Shown here: piece after piece, positions 44,495 to 53,340 of the stretch
How the letters are laid out: each line of letters begins with the position of its first letter
How positions within the stretch are numbered: position 1 is the stretch's first letter
Assembly (NCBI RefSeq): GCF_002155965.1
Contig: NZ_MUMH01000029.1
Coordinates: 41,725-105,724, forward strand
Origin: Allokutzneria sp. NRRL B-24872
Lineage (GTDB): Bacteria; Actinomycetota; Actinomycetes; Mycobacteriales; Pseudonocardiaceae
Reading direction: 5' to 3'
DNA length: 64,000 bases
Made by a program: the position numbers and the translations under genes
The notes under the pieces: generated by a model
The model's database searches: none
Seen by the model: only the letters and a program-made list of their open reading frames with translations
Told to the model about the DNA's origin: nothing

Positions 44495-45895
44495 GTGATC
44501 GCATCCATGCCCACTCCCGTCGTCGATGCCTTCCCCGCGTCTCAGCACGGAGCCTCCGCGCAGCCACGCACGCTGTGGCGGCTGCGCCCGTTTCGCCTGC
44601 TGCTCACCGCGCGGGCCTGCTCCGCGCTCGGCGACGGGCTTTCCCGCGTCGGACTCGTCTTCACCGTCCTAGGACTACCCGGTGGAACAGCCGCCGATCT
44701 CGCGGTGGTGATGGTGTGTCTGGCGCTGCCGCAACTCCTTCTCGCGCCCCTCGGTGGTGTTCTCGCCGATCGTCTGCCCCGAGGCCGAATCATGGTCGTC
44801 GCTGACCTGCTCGGTGCGACGACGCACGCGGTCCTGGCCGTGGCGGTGCTCTCCGGGACGACCTCGATCCCGGTGCTGGCCGTGCTCGCGGCGGCAACGA
44901 GCGTCAGTACATCACTGTTCGGGCCTGCCTCCCGCGCCGCTGTCCCCGAGCTGATCTCGACCGTGCACCTCCAGTCGGCTTACGCGGTGCTGCGCACCAG
45001 CACCGCCGTCGCCATGCTCATTGGTCTGAGCTGTTCCAGCGCCGTGGTCGTGTTGGTCGGCCCCGGCGTGGCGTTCGCTGTAGACGCACTGTCCTATGTG
45101 GTCAGTGCCCTCTGTATCGCCGCCGCGCGCGTACCCTCGCACCGCGTTCGCGGAGACAGTCGGCCGTGGGCGGATCTGCGCGAGGGTGCTCGGCTGGTTG
45201 CCCAGCGTAGGTGGGTGTGGCGGACCTCCCTGCACATCGGCACGTGCTTCGCCACTTTCGGTGCTGTCACCACGATTCTGGGGCCGGTGGCGGTCAGCGA
45301 CGGGCTCGGGGGCGTGTGGGCGTGGTCGGTCATCATCGCCGCCCCGTCCGTGGGTGCGCTCCTCGGCTGCACCGTGGGCTACCGGATACGCCCGGTGAAG
45401 CCGTTGGTGTGGGCGATCGGCTGCGCTGCGGTCTACCCGATTCCCATGGTGTCACTCGCCCTCGGCGCTCCCGTTCCCGTGAGCGCGAGCGCGATGTTCT
45501 TGGTGGGACTGGGAACAAGCCTGTCGCTGATCCTGTGGGACACCGCACTCAACCAGCACATCCCCGCCGAGCTGCGCGGGCGCGTGGCCAGCATCGACGA
45601 CCTCACCCACCTGACGCTCACCCCAGTGGCGTTGCAGGTTGCTGGTCCGCTGGCAACCGCCTACGGCCACCGGCCGGTGCTCCTCGGGTGCGCGCTGATC
45701 ATCGCCACCTCCGCCGCACTCGCGCTGCTCTCCCCCCACGTACGCAACCTCTCCAGCCTCGCCGCCACGCCCCCCTCGACCGACACCATGCTGTGCCCCG
45801 ACACGGCATCCGATCATCCTCACGCGGTTTCCGCTCCGCACCAAGGGAATCCGAGACCCGCCAACGATGTCGAGGCGGAAAACGTTGGCAAGTAA
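44495..45895 (+). CDS. MFS exporter
   Basis: The 466-residue protein has about 10-12 membrane helices. The MFS motif A is in the first cytoplasmic loop (GGVLADRLPRGRIMVV) and a late motif is ELRGRVASIDD. It resembles the EntS/drug-efflux branch. The start is GTG 44495 or ATG 44507. The substrate is unknown. The end overlaps the next small gene by 29 bases. Confidence 0.88.
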   Translation: MIASMPTPVVDAFPASQHGASAQPRTLWRLRPFRLLLTARACSALGDGLSRVGLVFTVLGLPGGTAADLAVVMVCLALPQLLLAPLGGVLADRLPRGRIMVVADLLGATTHAVLAVAVLSGTTSIPVLAVLAAATSVSTSLFGPASRAAVPELISTVHLQSAYAVLRTSTAVAMLIGLSCSSAVVVLVGPGVAFAVDALSYVVSALCIAAARVPSHRVRGDSRPWADLREGARLVAQRRWVWRTSLHIGTCFATFGAVTTILGPVAVSDGLGGVWAWSVIIAAPSVGALLGCTVGYRIRPVKPLVWAIGCAAVYPIPMVSLALGAPVPVSASAMFLVGLGTSLSLILWDTALNQHIPAELRGRVASIDDLTHLTLTPVALQVAGPLATAYGHRPVLLGCALIIATSAALALLSPHVRNLSSLAATPPSTDTMLCPDTASDHPHAVSAPHQGNPRPANDVEAENVGK

Positions 45896-46259
45896 CGATG
45901 ATCAGCCGAGCGTGGAGCCATCGAGCGCGGGCGCAACAATCCTCATGCTGCCGCGCCCAGCCACCCCTCAACCGCAGCAGACCCCAAGGGGGAACACGGC
46001 GATCACCGAGCAGGTCGGCGAACTCTGCGATGACGCCGTGAACAAGCTCGACTACGCACTGATGGCACTCCACTCGGTCATGGCGGCAGCGAAGCGGTTT
46101 CCCGGTGAGCTACCGCCGGTCATCACCGACGCGCTACCCCGAGTCGATGACCTCGCCCAAGACCTCCTACTCCTGCTGTGTCGGTACGTCGATCACGTCG
46201 AGTCGCACAGGGAAACCGACACGCCTCCGGCAACCGTGACCTTCCTCAAACCGAGATAG
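45867..46259 (+). CDS. Small unknown protein coupled to the MFS exporter
   Basis: ATG 45867 gives 130 residues, with a proline-rich N-terminus and a helical C-terminus (VNKLDYALMALHSVMAAAKR, DLLLLLCRYVDHVE). It is not recognised. The overlap with the exporter suggests co-translation. Confidence 0.5.
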   Translation: MSRRKTLASNDDQPSVEPSSAGATILMLPRPATPQPQQTPRGNTAITEQVGELCDDAVNKLDYALMALHSVMAAAKRFPGELPPVITDALPRVDDLAQDLLLLLCRYVDHVESHRETDTPPATVTFLKPR

Positions 46260-46330
46260 CCGACTCGAAACCAGAAGCGCGTTCACGCCACGGTAATTCC
46301 AACAATTTTGTTGGTGCATAAGGAGAATCG

Positions 46331-46438
46331 ATGGATGCCGACCACGCGAGGGATCAGGCGGTAGAGACGACGGTCGTCCGCTCCCCGAGCACACCCGTGT
46401 ATCCCACGGGCACGCCGTGCGGGGTGGACGGGCGATGA
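46331..46438 (+). CDS. Micro-ORF (35 residues) with strong ribosome site
   Basis: AAGGAG lies 5 bases before ATG 46331, and the stop overlaps the next start (ATGA at 46435). The peptide (MDADHARDQAVETTVVR...) has no recognised features. It may be a real small protein or a translational leader for the HTH gene. Confidence 0.5.
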   Translation: MDADHARDQAVETTVVRSPSTPVYPTGTPCGVDGR

Positions 46439-47061
46439 GCAAGTACGTCAAGCACCGAGACCCGGATCGCGCTGGGCGGCTGGCGCAGGTGAACGCGCTC
46501 TTCGACAGCCTGTCCAGCGCTCCTCTGATCGCACACCGCCTCGGAGTGAGTCGCGGCGTCCTCGCTGGCCTTCTGCGGGAAGCCAACGCGGGAATCCTGG
46601 AGAACATCGGGCCGCTGGAGTCGAGCAATCCTCGGGCAGTGCAGCTCGCTCATGCCTGCGCCGAGCACTACCGGCGGAAGATGACGCTGTTGACGGTCGC
46701 CGCTCGCGTCGGCCTGTGCGAGGCGGAGGGGCGCACGCTTCTGCACATGATCGGCGTGCACACCTGCCGGTGCCGGTGCGGCCCGCACCCAGACGGCGTT
46801 CCAGCCACCCCCGCGCCTCCCTGTCCGGAGGTGTGGAAGCGGCTGCCGAACGGGATCGAGCCCGGCTCGCTACACAGGCCCGAATCCCGGCAACGGATCG
46901 CCGAACTCGTGGCCGAAGCGGTGAGCAAGGGCCACTTGCGTCACCAGATTGCCGAGCGCCTGAACGTGTGCGAGGACACCGTGACACGGCTGCGCCAGTC
47001 CGCGATCGGGAAATGGCCCGCTGCCTGTGTCTGTACGTGCGAGATCACGACGGCACCGTAA
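46435..47061 (+). CDS. Putative HTH DNA-binding protein
   Basis: ATG 46435 gives 208 residues with two helix-turn-helix-like segments (LIAHRLGVSRGVLAGLLREA near 35 and IAERLNVCEDTVTRLRQSAI near 180) and Cys-rich patches (HTCRCRCG, CVCTC). A DNA-binding regulator is the most likely reading. It is coupled to the upstream micro-ORF. Confidence 0.55.
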   Translation: MSKYVKHRDPDRAGRLAQVNALFDSLSSAPLIAHRLGVSRGVLAGLLREANAGILENIGPLESSNPRAVQLAHACAEHYRRKMTLLTVAARVGLCEAEGRTLLHMIGVHTCRCRCGPHPDGVPATPAPPCPEVWKRLPNGIEPGSLHRPESRQRIAELVAEAVSKGHLRHQIAERLNVCEDTVTRLRQSAIGKWPAACVCTCEITTAP

Positions 47062-47134
47062 AGGAGAACACGATGAACTTCGCCTAAGCACATCCAACGA
47101 TACACACTTTTCTACATTCCAAGGAGAAGCCGCA

Positions 47135-47611
47135 GTGGATTTGCACCTGCCCGATGTGATCGAGCTTGACTCCCTGGAGAAGGAGATCATTCTCGACGCG
47201 TATACGAGTGCGTGTCGGCTCGTGACACAGCACGGCCAGAACGAATCATGGAAAACCAGGACCGCGGTCCACTGGCTGATGAGCCCGTTCCGCCCGGAAG
47301 GCGAGGCCGGATTCCGTCAGCTGGCCGACCTCCTGGAACTTCGCGACTTCACCTGGAAGCCCCAGGTGATCGACCCTCGCCAGGCACAGGCCGTGCTCAC
47401 GGACGACACGACGACCCTGGAAGTGATCGGGAAGATCGGGATTCAGGCGAATGGATACCGGCCCGATTATCGGGCACTCGCCACGAAGCACCAGCACCTG
47501 TTTTTACATCTCGGAACGCGGACACGGTCTCGGGGTTCGAATGTCCGCCGCTACTGCACCGCTCACGCGCGAAGCGGCGTCATCTGGGCCACCTCCAGCG
47601 CGATGACATAA
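47135..47611 (+). CDS. Unknown protein
   Basis: GTG 47135 follows AAGGAG 8 bases upstream and gives 158 residues (LDSLEKEIILDAYTSACRLV, WLMSPFRPEGEAGFRQLADL). It has no known domain. It is one of a row of small same-strand genes leading to the deaminase toxin. Confidence 0.5.
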   Translation: MDLHLPDVIELDSLEKEIILDAYTSACRLVTQHGQNESWKTRTAVHWLMSPFRPEGEAGFRQLADLLELRDFTWKPQVIDPRQAQAVLTDDTTTLEVIGKIGIQANGYRPDYRALATKHQHLFLHLGTRTRSRGSNVRRYCTAHARSGVIWATSSAMT

Positions 47612-47666
47612 CCACCGTGCGCCGCACACCAATCGAGCTTTCCGCTTTCACATAGGAAGAAGTCGC

Positions 47667-47846
47667 ATGGGACTGCACTTTATCGACAATCACGAACTGC
47701 ACGTACTGGTGCCCAGCATCTCCTTCGATGCGACACCGGAGGAGGTCCGTCGGCTGATCGTCGAGCTGCAACGTGTCTACGAGCTGTGGCACCGCGGATG
47801 CGTGGTGGACCGCGGTTCGGAGGCAGGAACCGGCTCGGACTACTGA
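47667..47846 (+). CDS. Small unknown protein (59 residues)
   Basis: ATG 47667 with AGGAAG upstream encodes HELHVLVPSISFDATPEEVR and a helical end RLIVELQRVYELWHRG. It is too short for most ORF callers, but the start signal and codon use look real. Confidence 0.5.
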   Translation: MGLHFIDNHELHVLVPSISFDATPEEVRRLIVELQRVYELWHRGCVVDRGSEAGTGSDY

Positions 47847-47884
47847 CCTCCGCAGCGAGCGCACAAGAAAAGGCCGGTGCGGGC

Positions 47885-48034
47885 GTGCTGCGAACCGAGA
47901 CGGCGATGCAGGAGCTGCACACGGCCTGGAAAGGCTCGCGGCACGACCCCGCGTTCACCGCGAAGCCGTTCTTCGCGACCGTGTTGGCCAAAGTCAACGA
48001 CGGGCTTGCGCGGCCCGCGCCGCCTGCCCGCTGA
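47885..48034 (+). CDS. Small unknown protein (49 residues)
   Basis: A GTG at 47885 opens a frame with TETAMQELHTAWKGSRHDPA and FATVLAKVNDGLARPAPPAR. The ribosome site is weak. The helical, acidic-basic pattern looks coding; confidence is modest. Confidence 0.35.
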   Translation: MLRTETAMQELHTAWKGSRHDPAFTAKPFFATVLAKVNDGLARPAPPAR

Positions 48035-48226
48035 ACAGGTCGGTGACGCATGGCCGCCACCCCGGAACCACAAGGCCCGCTCGCCCACGACTCCGCTGTC
48101 GACCTGACCGCTCGGCGCCGCTGCGTGCGGCACCAAGCATTCGCCGCCCTTCCCGCGTTCGGCACGCGCACACGACATCACCGAGCCGAGACCAATCACG
48201 TCGACTCCCCACCTCACGGAGACCCC

Positions 48227-48511
48227 ATGCCCCACCACGACAAGGACATCGCCCTCCCTGAACGCGCGCGTCGTCGCCGCGTCACCGGACTGCTGGTCTT
48301 GGCCGCAGCGTTCTCCGGCTATCTCACCGTGCCCGCAGGGCAGCGCAGCACCCTCGCCCCCGCGCGCACCACCACGTCGAACGCCGACACTCTTCAGAGG
48401 ACAGTCCACCAAAGGCCCATCCCGTCCACAGAGGAACTCGGTGGGCTACAAGCGGTCGCAGCCACCTTCAGCGTGTTCGCGGAGCTCCCGGGTCCAGGGA
48501 GGCGGCGATGA
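48227..48511 (+). CDS. Small membrane-anchored protein
   Basis: ATG 48227 with GGAG upstream gives 94 residues with a basic region (RARRRRVTG) followed by one hydrophobic segment (LLVLAAAFSGYLTV), so it is a signal anchor or cleavable signal. The stop overlaps the next ATG (ATGA). A longer frame from 48050 exists without a good ribosome site. Confidence 0.5.
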   Translation: MPHHDKDIALPERARRRRVTGLLVLAAAFSGYLTVPAGQRSTLAPARTTTSNADTLQRTVHQRPIPSTEELGGLQAVAATFSVFAELPGPGRRR

Positions 48512-48765
48512 CCGCGCCGTGCCCGATCGCGGTGGAGGGCGTCTCGGCACCGCTGGATCTCACGACGCCGACGCCGGTGTCGACCAGCCTTGTGCTCACC
48601 GACTCCACCCGCGCCCGCCTCGAAGCGCTGGGCGAGCCCTCCTACGCCGAAGCGGTGCGCATCGTGGTCGAACTCGGCCGCGAGATCCACGCGGTGCGCG
48701 AGGCGGACCTGCCTGGCCTGCCCCCGCTGCCCTGCCCCCGGTCTGCGAATGGGGCTCAGTGCTGA
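48508..48765 (+). CDS. Small unknown protein
   Basis: ATG 48508 overlaps the previous stop and gives 85 residues with a helical middle (TRARLEALGEPSYAEAVRIV). It is not recognised. It overlaps the next gene by 7 bases. Confidence 0.5.
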   Translation: MTAPCPIAVEGVSAPLDLTTPTPVSTSLVLTDSTRARLEALGEPSYAEAVRIVVELGREIHAVREADLPGLPPLPCPRSANGAQC

Positions 48766-49136
48766 CCATCAACCTCACCCTCGCCACGCGGGCCAGCATC
48801 CACGACGCTGCGGCCGATCTCGCTCCCCGCCTCCGCGCGCGGTGCACCCGCGCCTCGGACTCGTCGGTGCAGCAGTACGCGCTGCCGGAGCGCCACTACG
48901 CCGCCGAGTTCCTTCTGCGCGACGGGCTGCACCTGCACTCCGTGCTGCGCGCTGGGCACTCCGTTCGTTTCGGCCCCTCAGCTCAACGCGAGGAGTTCGT
49001 CTTGCTCATCAACAACAAGCAGGCTCCGCAGCCCCAGGCCGCGCAGGGCACGGAAGCTCCTCCTAGCTCACTTCCGTTGTCCCCCAAAGCATCGCAGCTG
49101 GGATCGCCTTCCGAAGAGGCGAGGTGCGTGCGGTGA
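48759..49136 (+). CDS. Small unknown protein
   Basis: GTG 48759 gives 125 residues, beginning LTINLTLATRASIHDAAADL and containing YALPERHYAAEFLLRDGLHL. It has no known domain. It is overlapped at both ends by neighbours, so it is part of the chain of coupled genes upstream of the toxin. Confidence 0.5.
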   Translation: MLTINLTLATRASIHDAAADLAPRLRARCTRASDSSVQQYALPERHYAAEFLLRDGLHLHSVLRAGHSVRFGPSAQREEFVLLINNKQAPQPQAAQGTEAPPSSLPLSPKASQLGSPSEEARCVR

Positions 49137-49405
49137 GCGAGTACCACTCCTCGGTGCGGGATGTCTCCGAGACGCTGCGTTTGCTCGCCCAACGCCTGGA
49201 CCTCCGAGCCGGCGAGGCCGCAGCACTCCATCGTGCCCGGCACCAGACGGAAGTGACGGTGGCCCACGTGTGGGTGGGCTCGACCCACGACGCCGCCTAC
49301 ACCGCACGCGCCCACATCGCCGTCGGCGTCGCCGCTCTGGACCAAGCCGTGGCCGGTCTGCGCCGCGTCGCCCAGCTGCTGCGCGACGTCGCGGCGAGGA
49401 TGTGA
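49133..49405 (+). CDS. Small helical protein upstream of the deaminase toxin
   Basis: GTG 49133, overlapping the previous stop, gives 90 residues that are all-helical (VRDVSETLRLLAQRLDLRAG, AVGVAALDQAVAGLRRVAQL). The size and helical character recall ESX/WXG100-like or DUF6244-like partners, but no WxG motif is present. It overlaps the toxin start (GTGA) and may be a secretion partner or chaperone; that is inference. Confidence 0.5.
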   Translation: MSEYHSSVRDVSETLRLLAQRLDLRAGEAAALHRARHQTEVTVAHVWVGSTHDAAYTARAHIAVGVAALDQAVAGLRRVAQLLRDVAARM

Positions 49406-50208
49406 CCGGCATGCCCTCTCCTCTCGCCGAGGTCATCGCACGGCTTCGGCATGCCCGCGACGACCTCGCCCCCGCCGAACTGCACGCGTTCGCGGAGGCC
49501 ATCCGTGAACAGGTGTGGCAGCCGCTCGGGCAGCTCAGCCGCAGCACCACCAACGTCGGCCTCAGCGACGCACTCGGGCTCCTCGACGCCACGATGCACG
49601 GCTTCACCGACGCCGCCGATCAGTTCACGATGGCCACGGAGAAGATCACCGACTACATCATCGACGTCTACGGCCTCGTCGAGACAGCGGGCCCCGTGGC
49701 GAGCACGCGTCGCCCCGCGCCACCGCCGGAGACGGTGTGGGTGCCTCGGTCCGAGCTCGTGCCGCCGCCGACGTTGGCACGCACCCTCGACCCGGCGTGG
49801 GCTCGGTGGGAGCAGGACACGCTTCCCCTACGCCCCACCGGCACCGAGCCGCAGACCGGCCGGGTCTGCTTCAGCGACGGCAGCGACCTCACCCTCGTCA
49901 GCGGCCCCGGTGACCGCGAACTCATCGCCGCGGCCAGGACGCAGCTCGCGAACTCCGGGCAGTTTCCGCGACCAATCGCGGGCCTGCCGGTAGCCGCTGC
50001 TGCTCACGTCGAAACCAAGACCGCGACCCTGATGCGGCACAAGGGAATCACCTTCGCCACCCTCGTCCTTAACACCAGCGAGGTCTGCGACGGGATCTAC
50101 GGATGCAGGCAGGCCATCCCCGCTATCCTCCCTCGCGGCTGCACCCTGCTGGTGTGGACGACCGAGGCCGCCAGCCCCCGCGTCTTCCACGGAAAGGCCA
50201 ACCAGTGA
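49402..50208 (+). CDS. SCP1.201/DddA-like deaminase toxin
   Basis: GTG 49402 gives 268 residues. An N-terminal helical domain (1-95) and a proline-rich linker precede a C-terminal deaminase (about 150-255). HVETK gives the catalytic H202 and E204. The zinc cysteines are C229 and C234 in SEVCDGIYGCRQAIP, followed by ILPRGCTLLVW. This is the pattern of SCP1.201-like deaminases, the family of the double-stranded DNA cytosine deaminase DddA (known). The nucleic acid target here is inferred. An Imm1-like gene follows with a 4-base overlap, as in toxin-immunity pairs. Delivery is probably by a type VII-like route. Confidence 0.82.
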   Translation: MTGMPSPLAEVIARLRHARDDLAPAELHAFAEAIREQVWQPLGQLSRSTTNVGLSDALGLLDATMHGFTDAADQFTMATEKITDYIIDVYGLVETAGPVASTRRPAPPPETVWVPRSELVPPPTLARTLDPAWARWEQDTLPLRPTGTEPQTGRVCFSDGSDLTLVSGPGDRELIAAARTQLANSGQFPRPIAGLPVAAAAHVETKTATLMRHKGITFATLVLNTSEVCDGIYGCRQAIPAILPRGCTLLVWTTEAASPRVFHGKANQ

Positions 50209-50651
50209 TCGTCAGCGCGCTCCTGTCCCAGCGCTTCCGCTACGCCACCGCGCCCGCCGCCATCACCACGTTGATCGAGTTGGCACTCAGCGGGCGACAT
50301 TGGCCGAACCGCAGCCTGTTCTACCTCTCCGACCAACGCTGCTCCAGCCCCGACGAGGACGGACACGGCGGGCATTACCCCGGACACCAACTGGGTGTCG
50401 GCACCACCCGCGACGGCCACCACGCCGCGCTGCACTACTGCGCCAGAACGCCCCGAGAGGTTGTGGCGCAGTCGCTGAGCGCACCACCGCTCCCGGACGC
50501 ACCCGAGATCATCTACGACGCCGAGGCGCAGGAGTTCTTTCCCACCAACGCTGTCCTGCCCCGCGACCTCGCTCACGCCGCGATCGCCGAGTACCTTCGC
50601 ACCGGTGCTCAGCCGACGGTGATCACCTGGCAGCCCGCGCACATCCTGTGA
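50205..50651 (+). CDS. Imm1-like immunity protein
   Basis: GTG 50205 overlaps the toxin stop. The 148-residue protein shows SLFYLSDQR...HQLGVGTTRDGHHAALHY and EIIYDAEAQEFFPTNAVLPR, close to the Imm1 pattern, a family often paired with deaminase toxins. It should bind and block the deaminase. It is the last gene of the plus-strand chain. Confidence 0.75.
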   Translation: MIVSALLSQRFRYATAPAAITTLIELALSGRHWPNRSLFYLSDQRCSSPDEDGHGGHYPGHQLGVGTTRDGHHAALHYCARTPREVVAQSLSAPPLPDAPEIIYDAEAQEFFPTNAVLPRDLAHAAIAEYLRTGAQPTVITWQPAHIL

Positions 50652-50750
50652 CCCGCTCGCCCGAGACCACAGCACTCCCTTCGACGACCGGGACCTATGT
50701 CTACCCGAACGTATTCGCTGGGCTCTCAGTTGGTGCTCAATGCGGGTGGT

Positions 50751-52139
50751 TCATCGGCACTGCGCGAGGACTTCTCGCTCATCCGGGGTGAATGGTGGTT
50801 CGGAGAGCGGCTTCACCGCAGGGTCTGGGCCTCGAAGGGCGCTGAGGAGAACGCTCGGGCGCATGAGGGCCTCTGCTGGTGATGTGGACAGGGTGAAGAT
50901 GGCCATTTGGGCGTCGGCGATGGCGGGGCGGCTCATTGCCGAACGACCGAGCCGCTCCTGAAAGCGCTGTGCGAGCCCGTCGCGGGATTCTGGCCTTGGG
51001 CCGAGGGTTTGCGGGAATCGGAAGTCCTGGCTGGTGGCCATCATCCACGCGTCCTGCGACGCGCGGGCGATCGCGCGCTGGATGTCCTGGGACGCCTCGG
51101 CTCTTGCGCGCGCGAGCCCGTCGCGCAGGGCGACCGCGCCACGGGCGGCGACGGTCAGGCCGTGGCCGTAGACGGGGTTGAAGGTGGCCGCGGCGTCGCC
51201 CAGGACGAGGAAGCCGGGCGGAACGAGCTTGTCGAAGTGCTTGCGCCGGTTCGCGTCGGCTTTGAACCCGAAAGGAGAACCGAGCGGCTCGGCCAGGTCG
51301 AGGAGTTCGGCGATCGTCGGATACGGGAGCCCTGCTGCGAAGTCGTGGAAGCCGGCTTCCTCAACCGGTGGGTGTCCGCCGACGGTGCCGGAGAGGGTGA
51401 CGCTCCAGGTGCCGTTCTCGATGGGGAGCAGAAGTCCTGAGCCGCGGACGCGGTCGGTGCGCGTGGGGTCGGCCATGATGTTGATCGCGGGCAGGTTGTG
51501 CGCGCCGTCGGGGGCGCGGTAGCGCCGGGTGACGTAGAAGATCTGCGGGTCGACCACGTCCTCCTCCACCTCGGGCAGGCCGAGTTCGACGAGCCACTGC
51601 GGCGCGCGGGAACTCCGCCCGGTGCTGTCGATGACGAGGTCCGCCTCGATGGTTCGCTCAGTCCGCGTTGCGCGGTCGCGGATGCGCGCGCCGGTGACGC
51701 GCGCGGGATCACCGGTGAGGCCGACAACGTCAGCGGAGCTGACGAAGGTGATGTTGTTGTGGTCGAGCAGGCGCTCGCGGACAGTGGCTTCCAGCAGCGC
51801 TCGACTGCACCCGATGATGAACTGCCGGCCCTCGTGACGAGGGAACCAACCGCCACCCGCTGCGGTGGCCATGTAGCGGCCGGGGAGACCGATTCGTTGT
51901 GCGCCAAGAGAAAACAGGTGATCGGTGATGCCGGGGAGGAGTTTATCGAGGGCTCGGGCACCGCCGGAGACGAGGACGTGGGTGTGGCGACCGTGCGGGA
52001 TGCCCCTGCGGGGCGCCTCGGCGTCGTCGAGGCGGTCGCGATCGACGACCATGACAGTGTCGGCGTGGTGTGCGAGCACGATCGCAGCCAGCGTCCCGGC
52101 GAAGCCGCCGCCGAGCACCAGTGCGTGGCGCATCGTCAT
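50751..52139 (-). CDS. FAD-dependent oxidoreductase/monooxygenase
   Basis: The 462-residue protein has an N-terminal dinucleotide fold (ALVLGGGFAGTLAAIVL), a second FAD contact (DLVIDSTGRSSRAP) and the late motif VLGDAAATFNPVYGHGL. It belongs to the PHBH/halogenase-like flavoprotein group. The substrate is unknown. It is the last gene of a coupled minus-strand unit with the XRE and ImmA/IrrE-like genes, overlapping the previous gene by 4 bases. Confidence 0.88.
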   Translation of the reverse strand: MTMRHALVLGGGFAGTLAAIVLAHHADTVMVVDRDRLDDAEAPRRGIPHGRHTHVLVSGGARALDKLLPGITDHLFSLGAQRIGLPGRYMATAAGGGWFPRHEGRQFIIGCSRALLEATVRERLLDHNNITFVSSADVVGLTGDPARVTGARIRDRATRTERTIEADLVIDSTGRSSRAPQWLVELGLPEVEEDVVDPQIFYVTRRYRAPDGAHNLPAINIMADPTRTDRVRGSGLLLPIENGTWSVTLSGTVGGHPPVEEAGFHDFAAGLPYPTIAELLDLAEPLGSPFGFKADANRRKHFDKLVPPGFLVLGDAAATFNPVYGHGLTVAARGAVALRDGLARARAEASQDIQRAIARASQDAWMMATSQDFRFPQTLGPRPESRDGLAQRFQERLGRSAMSRPAIADAQMAIFTLSTSPAEALMRPSVLLSALRGPDPAVKPLSEPPFTPDEREVLAQCR

Positions 52140-53338
52140 GAAGTCAATCCTCCGTGAACATCGGTAGAAGCGTTGGTGTGCAGGAACTTCTCAGGTCGGC
52201 GCGACGACGTTCTGGTGCGATCGTGCAGTGCTTGAGAGACGAGGAGGAGCCAGGAGCGCTCGTCGACGATGACGTGCGCGGTCCGTCCGGAAACTCGGGC
52301 GTCGTCGGCAGCCTCGGGGATGCGGGGCACTTCTCCCCGCTCGTAGGCGTCGATCGCGTCCAGAATCATCGCGGCCTCGTGGTCGGCGTGCTCGCGGTCG
52401 ATGGCGTGGGGGCGGAGGCGGTGGTGCCAGTCGTTGATCTCCACGATCCTCCACAGCAGGCGCGAGCCTGGCGCCCAGTCGGCAAGCCCACGGCTTCGGT
52501 GGATACGGGGTAGCCCGGCGCTGTTCAGCGTCGTCCACAACGGCTTCAGCCGTCGGTAGTCGCGCGTGTCGTCGTAGGCGCGCTGAATCCCTTGGAGTGC
52601 AAGGGAGATGCGTGGCCCCCACGCGGAGATCGTCATGCCGACGATGACAAGCGGCAGGGCCACCGTGGAGCACTCCTGGCCGACGAGGATCGCGGGCGTG
52701 CTCCACGAGGCGCCGCTCCAGCGGCCGATGAGCGCGACGAGGATGAGGATGCTGCCCGTGCAGGAGAAGGCCAGTCCGAACGAGGTCGTGCGCAGTCCTC
52801 GCCGAAGCCACGGCCGGTCGAGGGTTCCGTCGTCGAGGGACCAGCGCCAGCACTGGAGCACCACGCCGCCCATGGTGACCGAGTACGCGAGGTAGTGGAT
52901 GGCGAGCATCGCGCTCAGCCACGGCGCGCTGGCGTAGGTGACGGTGAAGTCGTCGTGGTTTTCCTCAGGAGCCCCAAGGAAAAACAGGATCGTCTCGGCG
53001 GCGACTACGGTGGCGTAGAACGCCATGGCCCAGCGGGTGGTGCGCCAGGCTCGTGCTCGGTCGTGGCGCCAGTACACGAGCATGGCGTGTGCCGAGCCTG
53101 CCCACATCAGCGTGAGCACGTGCATCAGCAGCGCCGCGAAACTCGGGATGCCGAGCGCGTTGTTGACCGCGGCGCCGACCGAGGGCGGTACGAGGATGGA
53201 CGCGGCGGCGACGGCCATGCCGCCGGTGCAGACTGGGATGATGGACGGGCGGACCTCGGCGGGCGCGGAGCGCCACACCGACACCTTGTAGAGAACCAAA
53301 GCGACGGTGGCACACGCGAAAATCGCCCAGATCGGCAT
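52136..53338 (-). CDS. Multi-pass membrane protein (MAB_1171c-like putative transporter)
   Basis: The 400-residue protein has about seven hydrophobic helices in its first 240 residues and a soluble C-terminal 150 residues (RRLKPLWTTLNSAGLPR). This pattern, next to XRE and ImmA/IrrE-type genes, is typical of MAB_1171c family proteins in actinomycetes. Transport itself is not proven. Confidence 0.75.
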   Translation of the reverse strand: MPIWAIFACATVALVLYKVSVWRSAPAEVRPSIIPVCTGGMAVAAASILVPPSVGAAVNNALGIPSFAALLMHVLTLMWAGSAHAMLVYWRHDRARAWRTTRWAMAFYATVVAAETILFFLGAPEENHDDFTVTYASAPWLSAMLAIHYLAYSVTMGGVVLQCWRWSLDDGTLDRPWLRRGLRTTSFGLAFSCTGSILILVALIGRWSGASWSTPAILVGQECSTVALPLVIVGMTISAWGPRISLALQGIQRAYDDTRDYRRLKPLWTTLNSAGLPRIHRSRGLADWAPGSRLLWRIVEINDWHHRLRPHAIDREHADHEAAMILDAIDAYERGEVPRIPEAADDARVSGRTAHVIVDERSWLLLVSQALHDRTRTSSRRPEKFLHTNASTDVHGGLTS

Positions 53339-53340
53339 GG

